A DNA stretch of 64,000 nt from Clostridium ljungdahlii (GTDB lineage Bacteria > Bacillota > Clostridia > Clostridiales > Clostridiaceae), in NCBI RefSeq assembly GCF_001636845.1, contig NZ_LITT01000011.1, positions 1 to 64,000 of the forward strand. Reading direction: 5' to 3'. The notes below the pieces were generated by a model. It did no database searches, was not told the DNA's origin, and saw only the letters and a program-made list of their open reading frames with translations. Position 1 is the stretch's first letter, and each line of letters begins with the position of its first letter. Both the position numbers and the translations under genes were made by a program. Below are positions 16,329 to 25,632 of the stretch, one piece after another.

Positions 16329-17774
16329 ATGAATTTCTGTCCAAAGTGTGGTGTTAGTGTTAAGGAAGATTCGGGGTTTTGCCGCAATTGCGGTTATAAC
16401 CTTAAAACGAAGTCAAATAATGTTAAGGAAGAAGATAAACCTGAATATTTAGAAGATAATCCAGAAGAAGATTTAGAAGACAATTCAGGGGAAAAAACGG
16501 AACAGTTTGAGAATAAAATAGAAAATATTAAATCGGTTTTGAATAGTAAAATGTTAATTGGTATAATTACAGCCTGTGCATTTACAATATTATTTATTTT
16601 TATTGGAAAGACAATTAGCAGTCCTCAAAGAACTGTTGCTTCATTTCAAAGTGCTGTAAACAAAAGTGATACTACGGCATTATCTAAGATATTGTATACA
16701 ACTGATGGAAGGTTAAATTTAAAATCAGATACTATAGATCCACTTTTAAAATCTTTTAAGAACACTCCTTCAGAGCTTTCAGGTACTATTAATGATTTAA
16801 ATAGTCAGGCTGCAAACTTAAAAAATGGTGGTGTAGAAAATCAAAATTCTAGTTTGTATATTACGAAAGTGGGTAGAACTTTGATTTTCTTCCCAAAATA
16901 TAAAATTACATTTAAATCCGTTTTCTTAACACTCACTTCAAATGTTAAAGGAGCAGATATTTTAGTAAATGGTGAGAAAGTAGCTAAGGTTGACAGTCAA
17001 AATTTTTCAAAACAATTTGGGCCGTATATACCAGGATTCTATAATGTGGAGGGAAAGGCTCATGGCGATTTTTGTGAGATGGATAATAAGACCAAGGTAG
17101 ATTTTATAAGTGATAAAAAGCAGGATGAAACTACAGAGGCATTAAAAGGGCTCTATTTGAAAGTAAATTCTAATTATGATAATAATGAAATATATGTTAA
17201 TGGCAAAGATACTAAAAAATCTGTAAGTTCTGGAGATACCATTGGACCTGTTGCAGCAGGAGCAAGTATTTATGCAGTTATAAATTACAATGGAGAACAG
17301 ATTAAAAGTTCTTCTGCTAATCTTGCAGATGATGATAATCTAATTAGTTTTGATTATTCTAAAGGAGGAGAAACACCTGAACAGCGGCAAAATGATATCA
17401 ATGATATGATAGTTGGATATGCTTCTTCTCTTGCTGATGCATTGACTTCTGGAAATGCAGGACGGCTTGAATCTTATATGTATCCGGGGAGTAAATTAGA
17501 CAAGCAGCAGATGGACAATATAAATTCTTATTATAAAGGTAATGGCAGTTTTTACGAAAAATATGATTCTGCTGTTGTTAATTCGTATAAGATGGATGCA
17601 AGCGGTAAGTCAGGCACGGTAGACGCAACAGAGGTATATGATATTAATGAAAATTATGATGGAGCTGATTCTCAAACAAAGACGAAAACTTTTGAGAATA
17701 TATATAAGTTTAAATACAATGATACTACACAATCATATCAATTGATGGAAAGGACAAGTGCTGTAGAAAAGTAA
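16329..17774 (+). CDS. TcaA/YvbJ-like zinc-ribbon membrane protein
   Basis: 481 residues: an N-terminal zinc ribbon (CPKCGVS ... CRNCGYN, residues 4-22), an acidic linker, one membrane helix (about 78-95), and a large outside region with repeated beta-rich segments (SSNVKGADILVNG..., then KVNSNYDNNEIYVNG) and a C-terminal NTF2-like part. This is the architecture of TcaA of Staphylococcus and YvbJ of Bacillus, which are cell-envelope proteins linked to glycopeptide response. Its neighbours are another zinc-ribbon membrane protein and a penicillin-recognising hydrolase, which supports an envelope role. The ggaggg site is 8 bases before the ATG. Confidence 0.75.
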   Translation: MNFCPKCGVSVKEDSGFCRNCGYNLKTKSNNVKEEDKPEYLEDNPEEDLEDNSGEKTEQFENKIENIKSVLNSKMLIGIITACAFTILFIFIGKTISSPQRTVASFQSAVNKSDTTALSKILYTTDGRLNLKSDTIDPLLKSFKNTPSELSGTINDLNSQAANLKNGGVENQNSSLYITKVGRTLIFFPKYKITFKSVFLTLTSNVKGADILVNGEKVAKVDSQNFSKQFGPYIPGFYNVEGKAHGDFCEMDNKTKVDFISDKKQDETTEALKGLYLKVNSNYDNNEIYVNGKDTKKSVSSGDTIGPVAAGASIYAVINYNGEQIKSSSANLADDDNLISFDYSKGGETPEQRQNDINDMIVGYASSLADALTSGNAGRLESYMYPGSKLDKQQMDNINSYYKGNGSFYEKYDSAVVNSYKMDASGKSGTVDATEVYDINENYDGADSQTKTKTFENIYKFKYNDTTQSYQLMERTSAVEK

Positions 17775-17812
17775 TTTTATTTTGTTTTGATTAACAGGAG
17801 AGAGGAAACTTA

Positions 17813-18775
17813 ATGAAAAAAAGAAAGAGGTCACTATTGGCGTTAAGTATTATATCTGTATTTTTGATAGCATTGTTTGTGATTGAATTTAATATTTACA
17901 AGACAAATATGAATCAGAAGAAAGCATCTACTGCAAGTGTAGATAAGAAAACAAAATCTTATAAAAGTCCCAAAAAAGTTGATAATAAGTCCAAGAAGAC
18001 CTCAACAGCTGCATCTGAAATGAAGGTTGATGAAACTGAAAAGGCACGGCAAGTCACTGAAGCATATATAGGTTCAAAAGATGTGGGAGTATATTGCATT
18101 GAATTGAATAGTGAAAAGAGTTTTGGAGTAAATCAGGATGAAATTTATTATGCTGCCAGTACAGGAAAATTACCAGAGATTTTATATACTCAAAAAAGAA
18201 TTAATGAAGGAGATATAAGTGTAAATACTCAATTTCAGTATCATGATTATGTAAATGACATACCCGGAGCCATGATTAGGGGTGGTACGGGTGTGTTAAA
18301 AAACAATATATATGATGGCCAAGTGGTTAGTGTTGGCACTTTATTAAAATATGCCTGCAGTTATTCTGATAACCTAGCTTCCAATATGCTGGGATATTAT
18401 GTCTGTGATAAAAATGATGGTATTTTTAAGAATTACATTAGCAGTATATTATCTAAGAATATAACTACCTTTTCTAAGGACTTCTCGGCTAAGGATATAG
18501 CTTTATTTATGAAGTCAATATATTTCCAAGGCGGACAAGCTGTAGATAATTTAAAAAATACAAGCTGGGATAATATTAAAATACCTAAATATCTACCGGT
18601 GAAAGTAGCACATAAAATCGGCATAAATGGAAGTTATAATCACGATGTGGCAATTGTTTATGCGAAGGATCCGTATATAATATCAATTATGACTAAAGGG
18701 GAAAGCGATGAATTTATCGCCCAGTTGTCTAAAAAAGTTTACGATGAACTGAATAATGATGTAAATTTGAAGTAA
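17813..18775 (+). CDS. Class A beta-lactamase-related serine hydrolase, membrane-anchored
   Basis: 320 residues with a short basic N-terminus and one membrane helix (about 8-26), a lysine- and serine-rich linker, then a penicillin-recognising domain. The active-site motifs are in order: SxxK as AASTGK (about residue 114-119), SDN in YSDNLASN, and K-I-G in AHKIGING where KTG is usual. A typical omega-loop Glu of true class A enzymes is not evident, so efficient beta-lactam hydrolysis is uncertain; a peptidoglycan-related or antibiotic-sensing role is possible. It is 38 bases after the TcaA-like gene with a ggagagagg site and probably forms an operon with it. Confidence 0.8.
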   Translation: MKKRKRSLLALSIISVFLIALFVIEFNIYKTNMNQKKASTASVDKKTKSYKSPKKVDNKSKKTSTAASEMKVDETEKARQVTEAYIGSKDVGVYCIELNSEKSFGVNQDEIYYAASTGKLPEILYTQKRINEGDISVNTQFQYHDYVNDIPGAMIRGGTGVLKNNIYDGQVVSVGTLLKYACSYSDNLASNMLGYYVCDKNDGIFKNYISSILSKNITTFSKDFSAKDIALFMKSIYFQGGQAVDNLKNTSWDNIKIPKYLPVKVAHKIGINGSYNHDVAIVYAKDPYIISIMTKGESDEFIAQLSKKVYDELNNDVNLK

Positions 18776-18822
18776 AATGAAATATAGAAGTGTAAAAATT
18801 TTCTTGTAAGCAACTGGAAATT

Positions 18823-18885
18823 TTGAGATTATCAATATAAATAGTATAATAGAAGATAGGAGTATTTAATTTAAATTAAATACTC
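18823..18885 (+). promoter_or_regulatory. Promoter with a perfect palindromic operator
   Basis: TTGAGA (18823-18828), 16-base spacer, TATAAT (18845-18850). Ten bases later lies a perfect 26-bp palindrome at 18860-18885 with arms gagtatttaattt / aaattaaatactc. Placement across the expected transcription start suggests a repressor site for the gene at 18941. Confidence 0.6.
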
Positions 18886-18940
18886 TATAAAAGTACTTAA
18901 TAAATAACCACCAAAAAAGATATGAATAAGGAGAGATAAT

Positions 18941-19456
18941 ATGGGCATTACAGTTAAAAATGCAATAAAAAAGTTAAAACCAGATGTATCTGAATTTGTT
19001 ATGAAAGAGTTGGAAAAACTGGACTCTAAGTGTTATTTACAAAGGCATGAATCTGATTATAGGTTTAATATACACCAAAAAGAAAACAAAAAGTTAAATT
19101 TACCTACAAGTGGTGGAAATCCTTGTATGAGAGCTTATGTATATGGAAACCTTATGTTTACGGAAGATAATATTTATTTATCAAATAAATGTATAAGTAA
19201 TTCAGAAGCATTAGAACATGATAGTTATAGGTCTATTTATGAAAACCAATATAATAAACTTGTAAAACAATTAGAAGATAAGGATAATGAAGAAGAAATA
19301 ACAAAATTTAAAGATGAAAATTTTATTAAAAAAGATGAAGATGATATGGAAGGAATAAAAATTACAGATGACAATGTTGATGAAATAGTGGATGGTTTAC
19401 TTAGTAACATACCACCTTTTTCTGAAGAATACATTAAGATGTTTTCTGAGTTATAG
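18941..19456 (+). CDS. Hypothetical acidic protein
   Basis: 171 residues, not recognised. The N-terminal half (about 1-100) looks folded, with NLPTSGGNPCMRAYVYGNLMF. The C-terminal half is very acidic and probably helical (LEDKDNEEEITKF and DEDDMEGIKITDDN). No signal peptide, membrane helix or catalytic motif is seen. The ATG follows an aaggagaga site. It has its own promoter and a palindromic operator upstream and stands alone, followed by a hairpin and convergent xpt. Confidence 0.6.
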   Translation: MGITVKNAIKKLKPDVSEFVMKELEKLDSKCYLQRHESDYRFNIHQKENKKLNLPTSGGNPCMRAYVYGNLMFTEDNIYLSNKCISNSEALEHDSYRSIYENQYNKLVKQLEDKDNEEEITKFKDENFIKKDEDDMEGIKITDDNVDEIVDGLLSNIPPFSEEYIKMFSEL

Positions 19457-19617
19457 ATAACTTTAATTCCTGTCAGATAAAATAATCATATCAAAATTTT
19501 ATAATACATTAGCTAATATAAATAAATATTTATAAAACTAGTTATGAAAATTGTATGTTCTTTTTATATTTATGGAAATTAAATTTGGAAGGAATCTAGG
19601 AATAAGTTAATTTTTGT

Positions 19618-19674
19618 CTGGATATAAAAGAAAGATGAAAAATAAATAAAAGTTTTCATCTATTTTCCATCCAG
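19618..19674. terminator. Long convergent hairpin
   Basis: An extended imperfect stem: ctggat and gatgaaaa pair with ttttcatc and atccag. It lies between the convergent gene at 18941 and xpt, with T-rich runs on both sides of the loop arms. It probably ends transcription from both directions. Confidence 0.55.
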
Positions 19675-19702
19675 GTCACAATAGAAACTCAAACAAATTT
19701 AA

Positions 19703-20275
19703 TTAATCCATAAATTCAATAGTATTTTTTGCAAGCCTCTTTATTCTGGCAAGAGAATATACATGATATCCTTGTTCATCAAGGAGCTTACGGCCGGGTT
19801 GAAAGGATTTTTCAATAACAATTCCTATTCCTGCTACCTTTGCATCACACTGTTCAACCAGGCGTATAGTACCTTTTGAAGCTTCTCCATTAGCTAAAAA
19901 ATCATCAATTATAAGAATATTATCCTCAGGGCATATGTATTTTTTTGATAAAGTAAGTTCATAATCGGAATCCTTGGTAAATGAGTGAACTGTAGTTTGA
20001 TACACATCTTTATTTAATATTTTGGATTCTTTCTTTTTTAGTATTACCATAGGTAAATCCATTTGAAGAGCAGTCATAACAGCTGGGGCTATTCCTGAAC
20101 TTTCAATAGTAAATATCTTTGTGATCCCCATGTCCTTAAAATGTTCCGTGAAACTTTTACCTATGGAATACATGAGGCTTGGATCAACCTTATGATTTAA
20201 AAATGAATCTACTTTTAATATTGATTCACTTAAGGCATGTCCTTCCTCTAAGATTTTCTTTTGTAATTCTTTCAT
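19703..20275 (-). CDS. xpt: Xanthine phosphoribosyltransferase
   Basis: 190 residues, the normal Xpt length. It converts xanthine and PRPP to XMP for purine salvage. The PRPP-binding loop is [14 protein letters not shown] (about 127-140), and an N-terminal [11 protein letters not shown] motif is present. The gene follows the xanthine permease by 21 bases on the same strand, so both are under the upstream guanine riboswitch. The aggtg site is close to the ATG. Confidence 0.95.
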   Translation of the reverse strand: MKELQKKILEEGHALSESILKVDSFLNHKVDPSLMYSIGKSFTEHFKDMGITKIFTIESSGIAPAVMTALQMDLPMVILKKKESKILNKDVYQTTVHSFTKDSDYELTLSKKYICPEDNILIIDDFLANGEASKGTIRLVEQCDAKVAGIGIVIEKSFQPGRKLLDEQGYHVYSLARIKRLAKNTIEFMD

Positions 20276-20296
20276 AAATTAACACCTCGCGATTTT

Positions 20297-21613
20297 TTAT
20301 TTTTCTTCTTTCAAAATAAGATTTAATATAAGTGCTGCGATAGTTCCTGTAGAGATACCAGATGAAAAAATCATCTTTAAACTTTCTGGAAGGTTTGATA
20401 AAATTTCAGGTCTGAAAGTAACTCCAAGCCCCAAACCTATAGAAGTTGCTATTATGAGAAGGTTCCTGTTATTTAATTTTACCTTACTTAAAGTTTGAAT
20501 TCCAGCAGCAGCAACCGTTCCAAACATTACTATTCCAACACCACCGAGTACAACTTGAGGCATTGCGTTTATTATCGCAGCAAATTTGGGAAATAATCCT
20601 AATATAATAAGTATTATTCCTGCGGTCATTGTGACAAATTTACTTGCAACTTTAGTAAGGGGAATCAATCCAACGTTTTGACTAAAAGAAGTGTTTGGCA
20701 TAGCACCAAATATTCCAGCAATTACACTTCCAATTCCATCAGAAAGTACACCATGTGAAATCCTAATATCATCTTCTTTAATACCTGATATTTCGTTTAT
20801 TGCTCTCAAATTTCCTACAGTACTTATGACAGAAACTAAATATGCCGGAATAAATGGAAGTAGAACACTTGAATTAAAGGTGATACCATGTTCAAATATT
20901 TTTGGAAGTGTTACTATACTTGCTTTTGAAATGGATGAAAAATCTACCATACCAAAGACAATACAAATTATGTAACCTGCTGCCATTCCAATTAAAATTG
21001 AGGCACTGCTTAAAAGTCCTTTGCCATAATGGTTTAAAAGTAAAGTAATTAAGGTTACAGTTAACGCAATGCCTATATTTTTTAAACTTCCATAATTTTG
21101 GACTCCAGAACCTCCTGCCGCCCAATCTATTGAAACTGGCAGTAGTGTAAGTCCTATTAAGCATACAACTATTCCAGTTACAATTGGTGGAAAAAGTTTC
21201 ATTATATATTTAATAGAAAAGCTTAAAATAATTACAATAAGTGCCCCTAATATAGTGGCTCCGAATATGCCAGAAAGTCCAAATCTTTTTCCAACTGCTA
21301 CAGCCGGAGCTACAAAAGTAATGTCCGTTCCCATAATACAGGCTACTCTTGCTCCAACTGGGCCAATACCCCTAGATTGTATGAGTGTAGCTATTCCAGC
21401 TACTAGAATTGCAGCACTTATTAGTGCCGTAGATATATGGGAGTCAAGTTTTAGTGAAGATGAAATAATTATTGGGACTACAATAATTCCACCAAAAGCA
21501 GCAAAAATATGCTGGAATCCTAATAAAACTTGAGATAATAATTTAGGCTTATCATAAACTCCATAAATTAACCCTATTTCAGATGTTTGTTCTTCTTGTC
21601 TTTTAGCTTCCAT
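20297..21613 (-). CDS. pbuX: Xanthine/uracil family permease (NCS2)
   Basis: 438 residues with about 12-14 hydrophobic segments of the nucleobase:cation symporter-2 family. The conserved NCS2 motif is seen as FGAMPNTSFSQNVGLIPLTKVASKF. The start follows an aaaaggagcc site. It is the first gene of a guanine-riboswitch operon with xpt, which fits xanthine import followed by conversion to XMP. The specific purine is inferred from this context. Confidence 0.93.
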   Translation of the reverse strand: MEAKRQEEQTSEIGLIYGVYDKPKLLSQVLLGFQHIFAAFGGIIVVPIIISSSLKLDSHISTALISAAILVAGIATLIQSRGIGPVGARVACIMGTDITFVAPAVAVGKRFGLSGIFGATILGALIVIILSFSIKYIMKLFPPIVTGIVVCLIGLTLLPVSIDWAAGGSGVQNYGSLKNIGIALTVTLITLLLNHYGKGLLSSASILIGMAAGYIICIVFGMVDFSSISKASIVTLPKIFEHGITFNSSVLLPFIPAYLVSVISTVGNLRAINEISGIKEDDIRISHGVLSDGIGSVIAGIFGAMPNTSFSQNVGLIPLTKVASKFVTMTAGIILIILGLFPKFAAIINAMPQVVLGGVGIVMFGTVAAAGIQTLSKVKLNNRNLLIIATSIGLGLGVTFRPEILSNLPESLKMIFSSGISTGTIAALILNLILKEEK

Positions 21614-21647
21614 GATAGGCTCCTTTTTAGTTAATAGTTAAGTATAT

Positions 21648-21675
21648 AAAAAATACCCCATAAAAAATGAGGTAC
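21648..21675 (-). terminator. Riboswitch-controlled terminator
   Basis: On the minus strand tacctca - 7 bases - tggggta is followed by TTTTTT. The left arm can alternatively pair with cggggta at the end of the guanine aptamer, giving a switch between readthrough and termination. Confidence 0.85.
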
Positions 21676-21706
21676 ATTTGAAAAATACATAAAATTTCAA
21701 ATATTA

Positions 21707-21779
21707 CCCCGTAGTCTGCTTATTTAAGGTTAGCAGGTAGAAACTGTCGGACCATATTACCGAATGTATACGAGTTATT
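21707..21779 (-). promoter_or_regulatory. Guanine-class purine riboswitch aptamer
   Basis: Read on the minus strand: ataactcgtatacattcgg, then taatatgg, tttctacctgc, and gcagactacgggg. These are the three-way-junction blocks of the purine aptamer. The J3/1 segment reads GACTA, with C at the base-specifying position, which indicates guanine/hypoxanthine rather than adenine. It controls pbuX-xpt through the terminator at 21648-21675. The rest of 21780-21965 shows only AT-rich sequence and the divergent McrB-like gene leader. Confidence 0.94.
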
Positions 21780-21965
21780 ACTTATGTATGGTTAAAGTCA
21801 CAAATAAGATTATAACACATTTCACATTAAAGTATAATGCAAAATATTCCACCATATTAGAAGGTTAAATTATATAAATTTAATTTAATGTAATATAATT
21901 TTGATTAAAATGGAAGAATAAATTATGAAGCTGCTTTTTATTATAAACTAAAAAGGGGAATTCCT

Positions 21966-23864
21966 ATGAATAAAAGCGTATTTTATAAATGGCTAAAAAT
22001 AATTAAAAAGTTAGATGATATGACTTGTAATGCTCAAATTTCAAATTGCCTTATAATAGAAGAATCTTATGGAGATTTAGATGATTCTTATGCAAGGGAT
22101 AAGTGTGAGTCTATTTTTCCTAAACTTTCTTATACTGAAAAAGAGGATGATGAAAATATAAAAGTGAAAAATCTTTTTAATTCCTTGAAGTTGTATGAGG
22201 AGTTTAAAGAAAACAAACTTGTTCAGGAAATAAAGGATATGCCTGATGTAGATCCGGATAAATATGATGGGTCCTATGAACTTGTCCGAGAAACAGTAGA
22301 GTCTTTTTCAAGAACACCAATAGATGTTATAGATGTAAGTGATTTGGATGTGCTATATTTTATGACTGTGGGAACCTGGAAAGTTAAGGCAAAATATAAG
22401 ATCCAAAAAATACAAAATAGTCATTTGCCTATAGAAGAAAAGAAAAGATTAACAAAAATATTTAATCTTGTAATGGAGAGAGCTAGAAAGCATGAATATG
22501 AAAATATTGTAGGCGAATGGTCTGTAGGAATGTTTAGTATTGGATTTTACACATTCACCTCAAAATCAGATGAAGATAGTGCACGAAGATTTATATCTTT
22601 GTGTATAAAAATACATAAATCGGATGATGAAAATGAAATTCTTCATATGGCTGAGGAAACCTTTAAAACTAGCATAAAAGGTATGCAAGCGATGGAAGCT
22701 TCAGTTATTCTTCATTGTTTGAAACCCTATATTTTCCCTATAATTAATACAGATACAATTGAAGATTACGTTTTGTTTGAAGAAAAAGGCGTAATTTTTA
22801 CAGATCCAAAAGAGCTTACAAATTATGTTGAAAATACTAGAAAAATTAAAAAGTTTAGGGATAAAGAATGTCTGTTTAGAAATTACAAAGTATTGGATAT
22901 GAAATTATTAAGCATAGAGAGAATGAAAATAGATAAGTCAAAATACAGTGAAATTGTTCCAAACAGGGATGTTGTTAATGAAGAAGATTTAGAAATATCT
23001 GATTGCTCAAAATCTACGTATTCTAAAGAAGATTTCTTAAATGAAATATTTATGGAAGAAGGCCAGTATGATGTTATATATAATCTTTTAAGGCATAAAA
23101 AGAATATAATCTTAAAAGGTCCATCTGGTGTTGGTAAAACTTTTATAGCCCGAAAGTTTGTTTACTCTATAATGGAGCAAAGAGACGATGCAAGGGTTAA
23201 GATGATTCAGTTTCACGAGGAATATTCCTATGAAGATTTTGTTATAGGATATAGGCCTGGAAAGGATGGTTTTAGACTTAAGTATGGTATATTTTATCGT
23301 TTCTGTAAGCAGGCAGAAAGCGATCCTAGAAGACCTTATTATTTTATAATTGATGAAATAGACAGGGGAAATCTAAGTAAGATTTTTGGAGAAGTTATTA
23401 TGCTTGTTGAAGCTGATAAGCGCGGAGAAGAGTATGCTATATCTCTACCTTATATTGAAAACTTATTTTATATACCGAGAAATGTTTATATTATAGGTAC
23501 TATGACTGCACGTAAAGGTAACAGCAGAGTATTTGATTGTAGTCTTAGAAGACGTTTTGCTTTTATTGAAATTGAACCTGCATTTAATAATTTAAATTTT
23601 AAAAGATATATGGAAAATAAGAACGAAGATTTGGCAGACAGTATTATTGAAAAGTTTATAAAACTTAACGAAGATATTGAAAACGATCCTTCCTTAGGAG
23701 GGGATTTTCGCATAGGGCACAGCTATTTTTGTACGCCGAAGCATACATTAAGCAAGGAGAAGTATAGAAATATTATTCAATATGAAATTTTACCTCAGAT
23801 TGCCGAATATTGGACTAATGAACCTTATAGGATAAAAAAATGGATAAAGGAACTTATAGAGTAA
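21966..23864 (+). CDS. McrB-like AAA+ ATPase/GTPase, orphan
   Basis: 632 residues. The N-terminal half (about 1-370) is not recognised and probably forms the DNA- or target-recognition part. The C-terminal half is an AAA+ domain of the McrB group: Walker A GPSGVGKT (385-392), Walker B YYFIIDEIDRGNLSK (D463/E464) continuing FGEVIMLVE, and arginine-finger region SLRRRFAF. The McrB consensus MNTADRS, needed for GTP handling, reads MTARKGNS here. In the known type IV systems McrB works with the nuclease McrC; no McrC gene follows, only an IS3-family remnant 28 bases downstream. A restriction or defence role is inferred; the partner may have been lost. An aaaaggggaa site precedes the ATG. Confidence 0.8.
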   Translation: MNKSVFYKWLKIIKKLDDMTCNAQISNCLIIEESYGDLDDSYARDKCESIFPKLSYTEKEDDENIKVKNLFNSLKLYEEFKENKLVQEIKDMPDVDPDKYDGSYELVRETVESFSRTPIDVIDVSDLDVLYFMTVGTWKVKAKYKIQKIQNSHLPIEEKKRLTKIFNLVMERARKHEYENIVGEWSVGMFSIGFYTFTSKSDEDSARRFISLCIKIHKSDDENEILHMAEETFKTSIKGMQAMEASVILHCLKPYIFPIINTDTIEDYVLFEEKGVIFTDPKELTNYVENTRKIKKFRDKECLFRNYKVLDMKLLSIERMKIDKSKYSEIVPNRDVVNEEDLEISDCSKSTYSKEDFLNEIFMEEGQYDVIYNLLRHKKNIILKGPSGVGKTFIARKFVYSIMEQRDDARVKMIQFHEEYSYEDFVIGYRPGKDGFRLKYGIFYRFCKQAESDPRRPYYFIIDEIDRGNLSKIFGEVIMLVEADKRGEEYAISLPYIENLFYIPRNVYIIGTMTARKGNSRVFDCSLRRRFAFIEIEPAFNNLNFKRYMENKNEDLADSIIEKFIKLNEDIENDPSLGGDFRIGHSYFCTPKHTLSKEKYRNIIQYEILPQIAEYWTNEPYRIKKWIKELIE

Positions 23865-23891
23865 TAAAAAAAGACTATGAAGAAGGTAAAA

Positions 23892-24123
23892 TGGAACCTG
23901 TTTCAAGGACATAAAAAATGCCTAAGCAGTTAACAGCTGATTTCTGTATTGTACAGGAGTCAGCTGTTTTAACCTACACTGATATCTACAATTGTTATAG
24001 TAATCCATATAGTCATTAGTCATAGTTTGAAGTTCTTCAAATGTATTGCAAATTTTTTATATGGACAAAGAAAGAGTCTTGCGGTGCATTATCACAGTGA
24101 TTGCTGCGTCGTGACATGTATTC
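23892..24123 (-). pseudogene. IS3-family transposase remnant, C-terminus and IS end
   Basis: On the minus strand the sequence encodes MSRRSNHCDNAPQDSFFVHI, the conserved DDE-region motif of IS3/IS150 transposases. After a frameshift it continues as TNDYMDYYNNCRYQ and LTPVQYRNQLLTA then a stop. The terminal bases are TGGAACCTGTTTCAAGGACA, starting with the TG typical of IS3-family ends. The upstream three quarters of the gene and the other end are missing. The same end recurs at 30315-30388 beyond the oligopeptide transport operon. Confidence 0.85.
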
Positions 24124-24700
24124 TCCTAATTATCTTTTATTATATGTTAATACATTAATCTACAAAATAAAATATTTAAGTTAAGTGAATAATAAATAAA
24201 TAAATAAATAGTAAATGAATAATAAATGAATAATTTATTCATTTATTATTATAAAAATAACTGGATACAGTCATACTAAAAGATTATATTTATCTGATTC
24301 CTTAATTCATAATTATTTTATGCATAAATATACATCTATACAGTAAATTATATTTTATAGTAAGCGTTATAACTTGTATAACTCCATTAATATTTTATGA
24401 AAACAATAGGTGACTATTTTACAAATATAATATTGAAAAACATTGACATATTAATACTTCTATGATAATATTACGGAAATGTATGAAATGTAATATTATT
24501 TTCGCTTATTTACTATTTTTGCACCAAATATTTTATTTTTTAATATGTATTGCATATTTTTTTGCATATTTCATAATTATGCATATTTATTAACATTACA
24601 TTGAATTTACTTTTGTACCAATAAAAGGTACAAGAGTTAATTTATAATGTTGTTTTCACGGAAGAAAGTTTTACAATAATCACACAATGGGGGTTAAAAA
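24124..24700. other. AT-rich regulatory region upstream of the opp operon
   Basis: No gene is seen. The stretch holds a 33-base palindrome (24218-24250, arms aataataaatgaataa / ttattcatttattatt). It also has a possible promoter TTGACA (24443-24448) with 17-base spacer to TAATAT (24466-24471), three tgcatattt repeats (24551, 24563, 24580), and an inverted repeat nearer the gene (separate entry). The promoter lies about 230 bases before the first gene, leaving a long leader. Confidence 0.55.
24613..24633. promoter_or_regulatory. Inverted repeat ttgtacc-N7-ggtacaa
   Basis: Perfect 7-bp arms with a 7-base centre, 68 bases before the oppB start. It may be a repressor operator or a leader hairpin; no regulator gene is adjacent. 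Confidence 0.45.
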
Positions 24701-25621
24701 ATGCTTAAGTATATTTTAAAAAGGTTAGTCTATAGTGTCATTACAATATGGATTGTAATATCAATAACATTTTTGCTAATGCACATGATTCCTGGTGGTC
24801 CTTTTGATGACGAAAAAAAGCTTCCACCTCAAATAAAGGCTAATTTGGAACAAAAATTTGGGTTGGACAAGCCTCTTAGCCAACAATATACTACATATCT
24901 TGGAAATATAGTACACGGCGAACTTGGACCATCTATGAGGTATGAAGGAAAATCTGTAAATCAGGTAATATCCCAATCATTCCCTGCATCGGCAAAAGTA
25001 GGTATATTGGCTATAGCTTTTGCATTAATCTTGGGTCTATTCATGGGAATAATTGCAGCATTACATCAAGGTAAGTGGCAAGACAGCCTTGCCATGGTTA
25101 TATCGACTTTTGGAGTAACTGTCCCCAACTTTGTAATGGCAACTTTTTTCATTTACTTCTTTTCAGTTAAACTTGGGTGGTTTCCTGCAGTAGGTCTTGA
25201 TTCTCCATCAAGCTACGTACTTCCGGCTGTTGCATTAGGCACCTATTCAATGGCATTTATAGCCAGATTATCAAGATCAAGCCTACTAGAAGTAATTAGG
25301 CAGGATTACATAAAAGTAGCAAAAGCAAAGGGATTACCTCAAATTAAAATAATATATAAGCATGCTTTAAGAAATTCACTTATACCTATAGTTACGTATA
25401 TAGGTCCATTATTTGCGGGAATTCTTACCGGTAGTTTCGTAGTTGAAAATATATTTGGAATACCCGGACTCGGTAGGGAATTCGTTCAAAGCATATACAA
25501 CAGAGATTACACTACAATACTTGGTGTAACTATATTCTATAGTGCATTCTTAATAGTATGCAATCTTGTTGTAGACATATTATATGTTATCATCGATCCA
25601 AGAATAAAACTTGAATCCTAG
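24701..25621 (+). CDS. oppB: Oligopeptide ABC transporter permease (OppB/DppB)
   Basis: 306 residues with six membrane helices, starting MLKYILKRLVYSVITIWIV. The binding-protein-dependent permease (EAA) motif is visible as YIKVAKAKGLPQIKIIYKHALRNSLIP. It forms the membrane channel with the next gene. First of five same-strand genes with 11-17-base gaps up to the ATPase pair, so co-transcribed. The ATG follows a ggggtt site. Dipeptide versus oligopeptide specificity cannot be told from this subunit. Confidence 0.93.
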   Translation: MLKYILKRLVYSVITIWIVISITFLLMHMIPGGPFDDEKKLPPQIKANLEQKFGLDKPLSQQYTTYLGNIVHGELGPSMRYEGKSVNQVISQSFPASAKVGILAIAFALILGLFMGIIAALHQGKWQDSLAMVISTFGVTVPNFVMATFFIYFFSVKLGWFPAVGLDSPSSYVLPAVALGTYSMAFIARLSRSSLLEVIRQDYIKVAKAKGLPQIKIIYKHALRNSLIPIVTYIGPLFAGILTGSFVVENIFGIPGLGREFVQSIYNRDYTTILGVTIFYSAFLIVCNLVVDILYVIIDPRIKLES

Positions 25622-25632
25622 GAGGTCGAAAA

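Noticed and set aside
24189..24210. Run of 'aataaataaataaata' as a candidate CRISPR or tandem array
   Set aside because: Repeat unit is 4 bases with no spacers; simple AT-rich slippage sequence.
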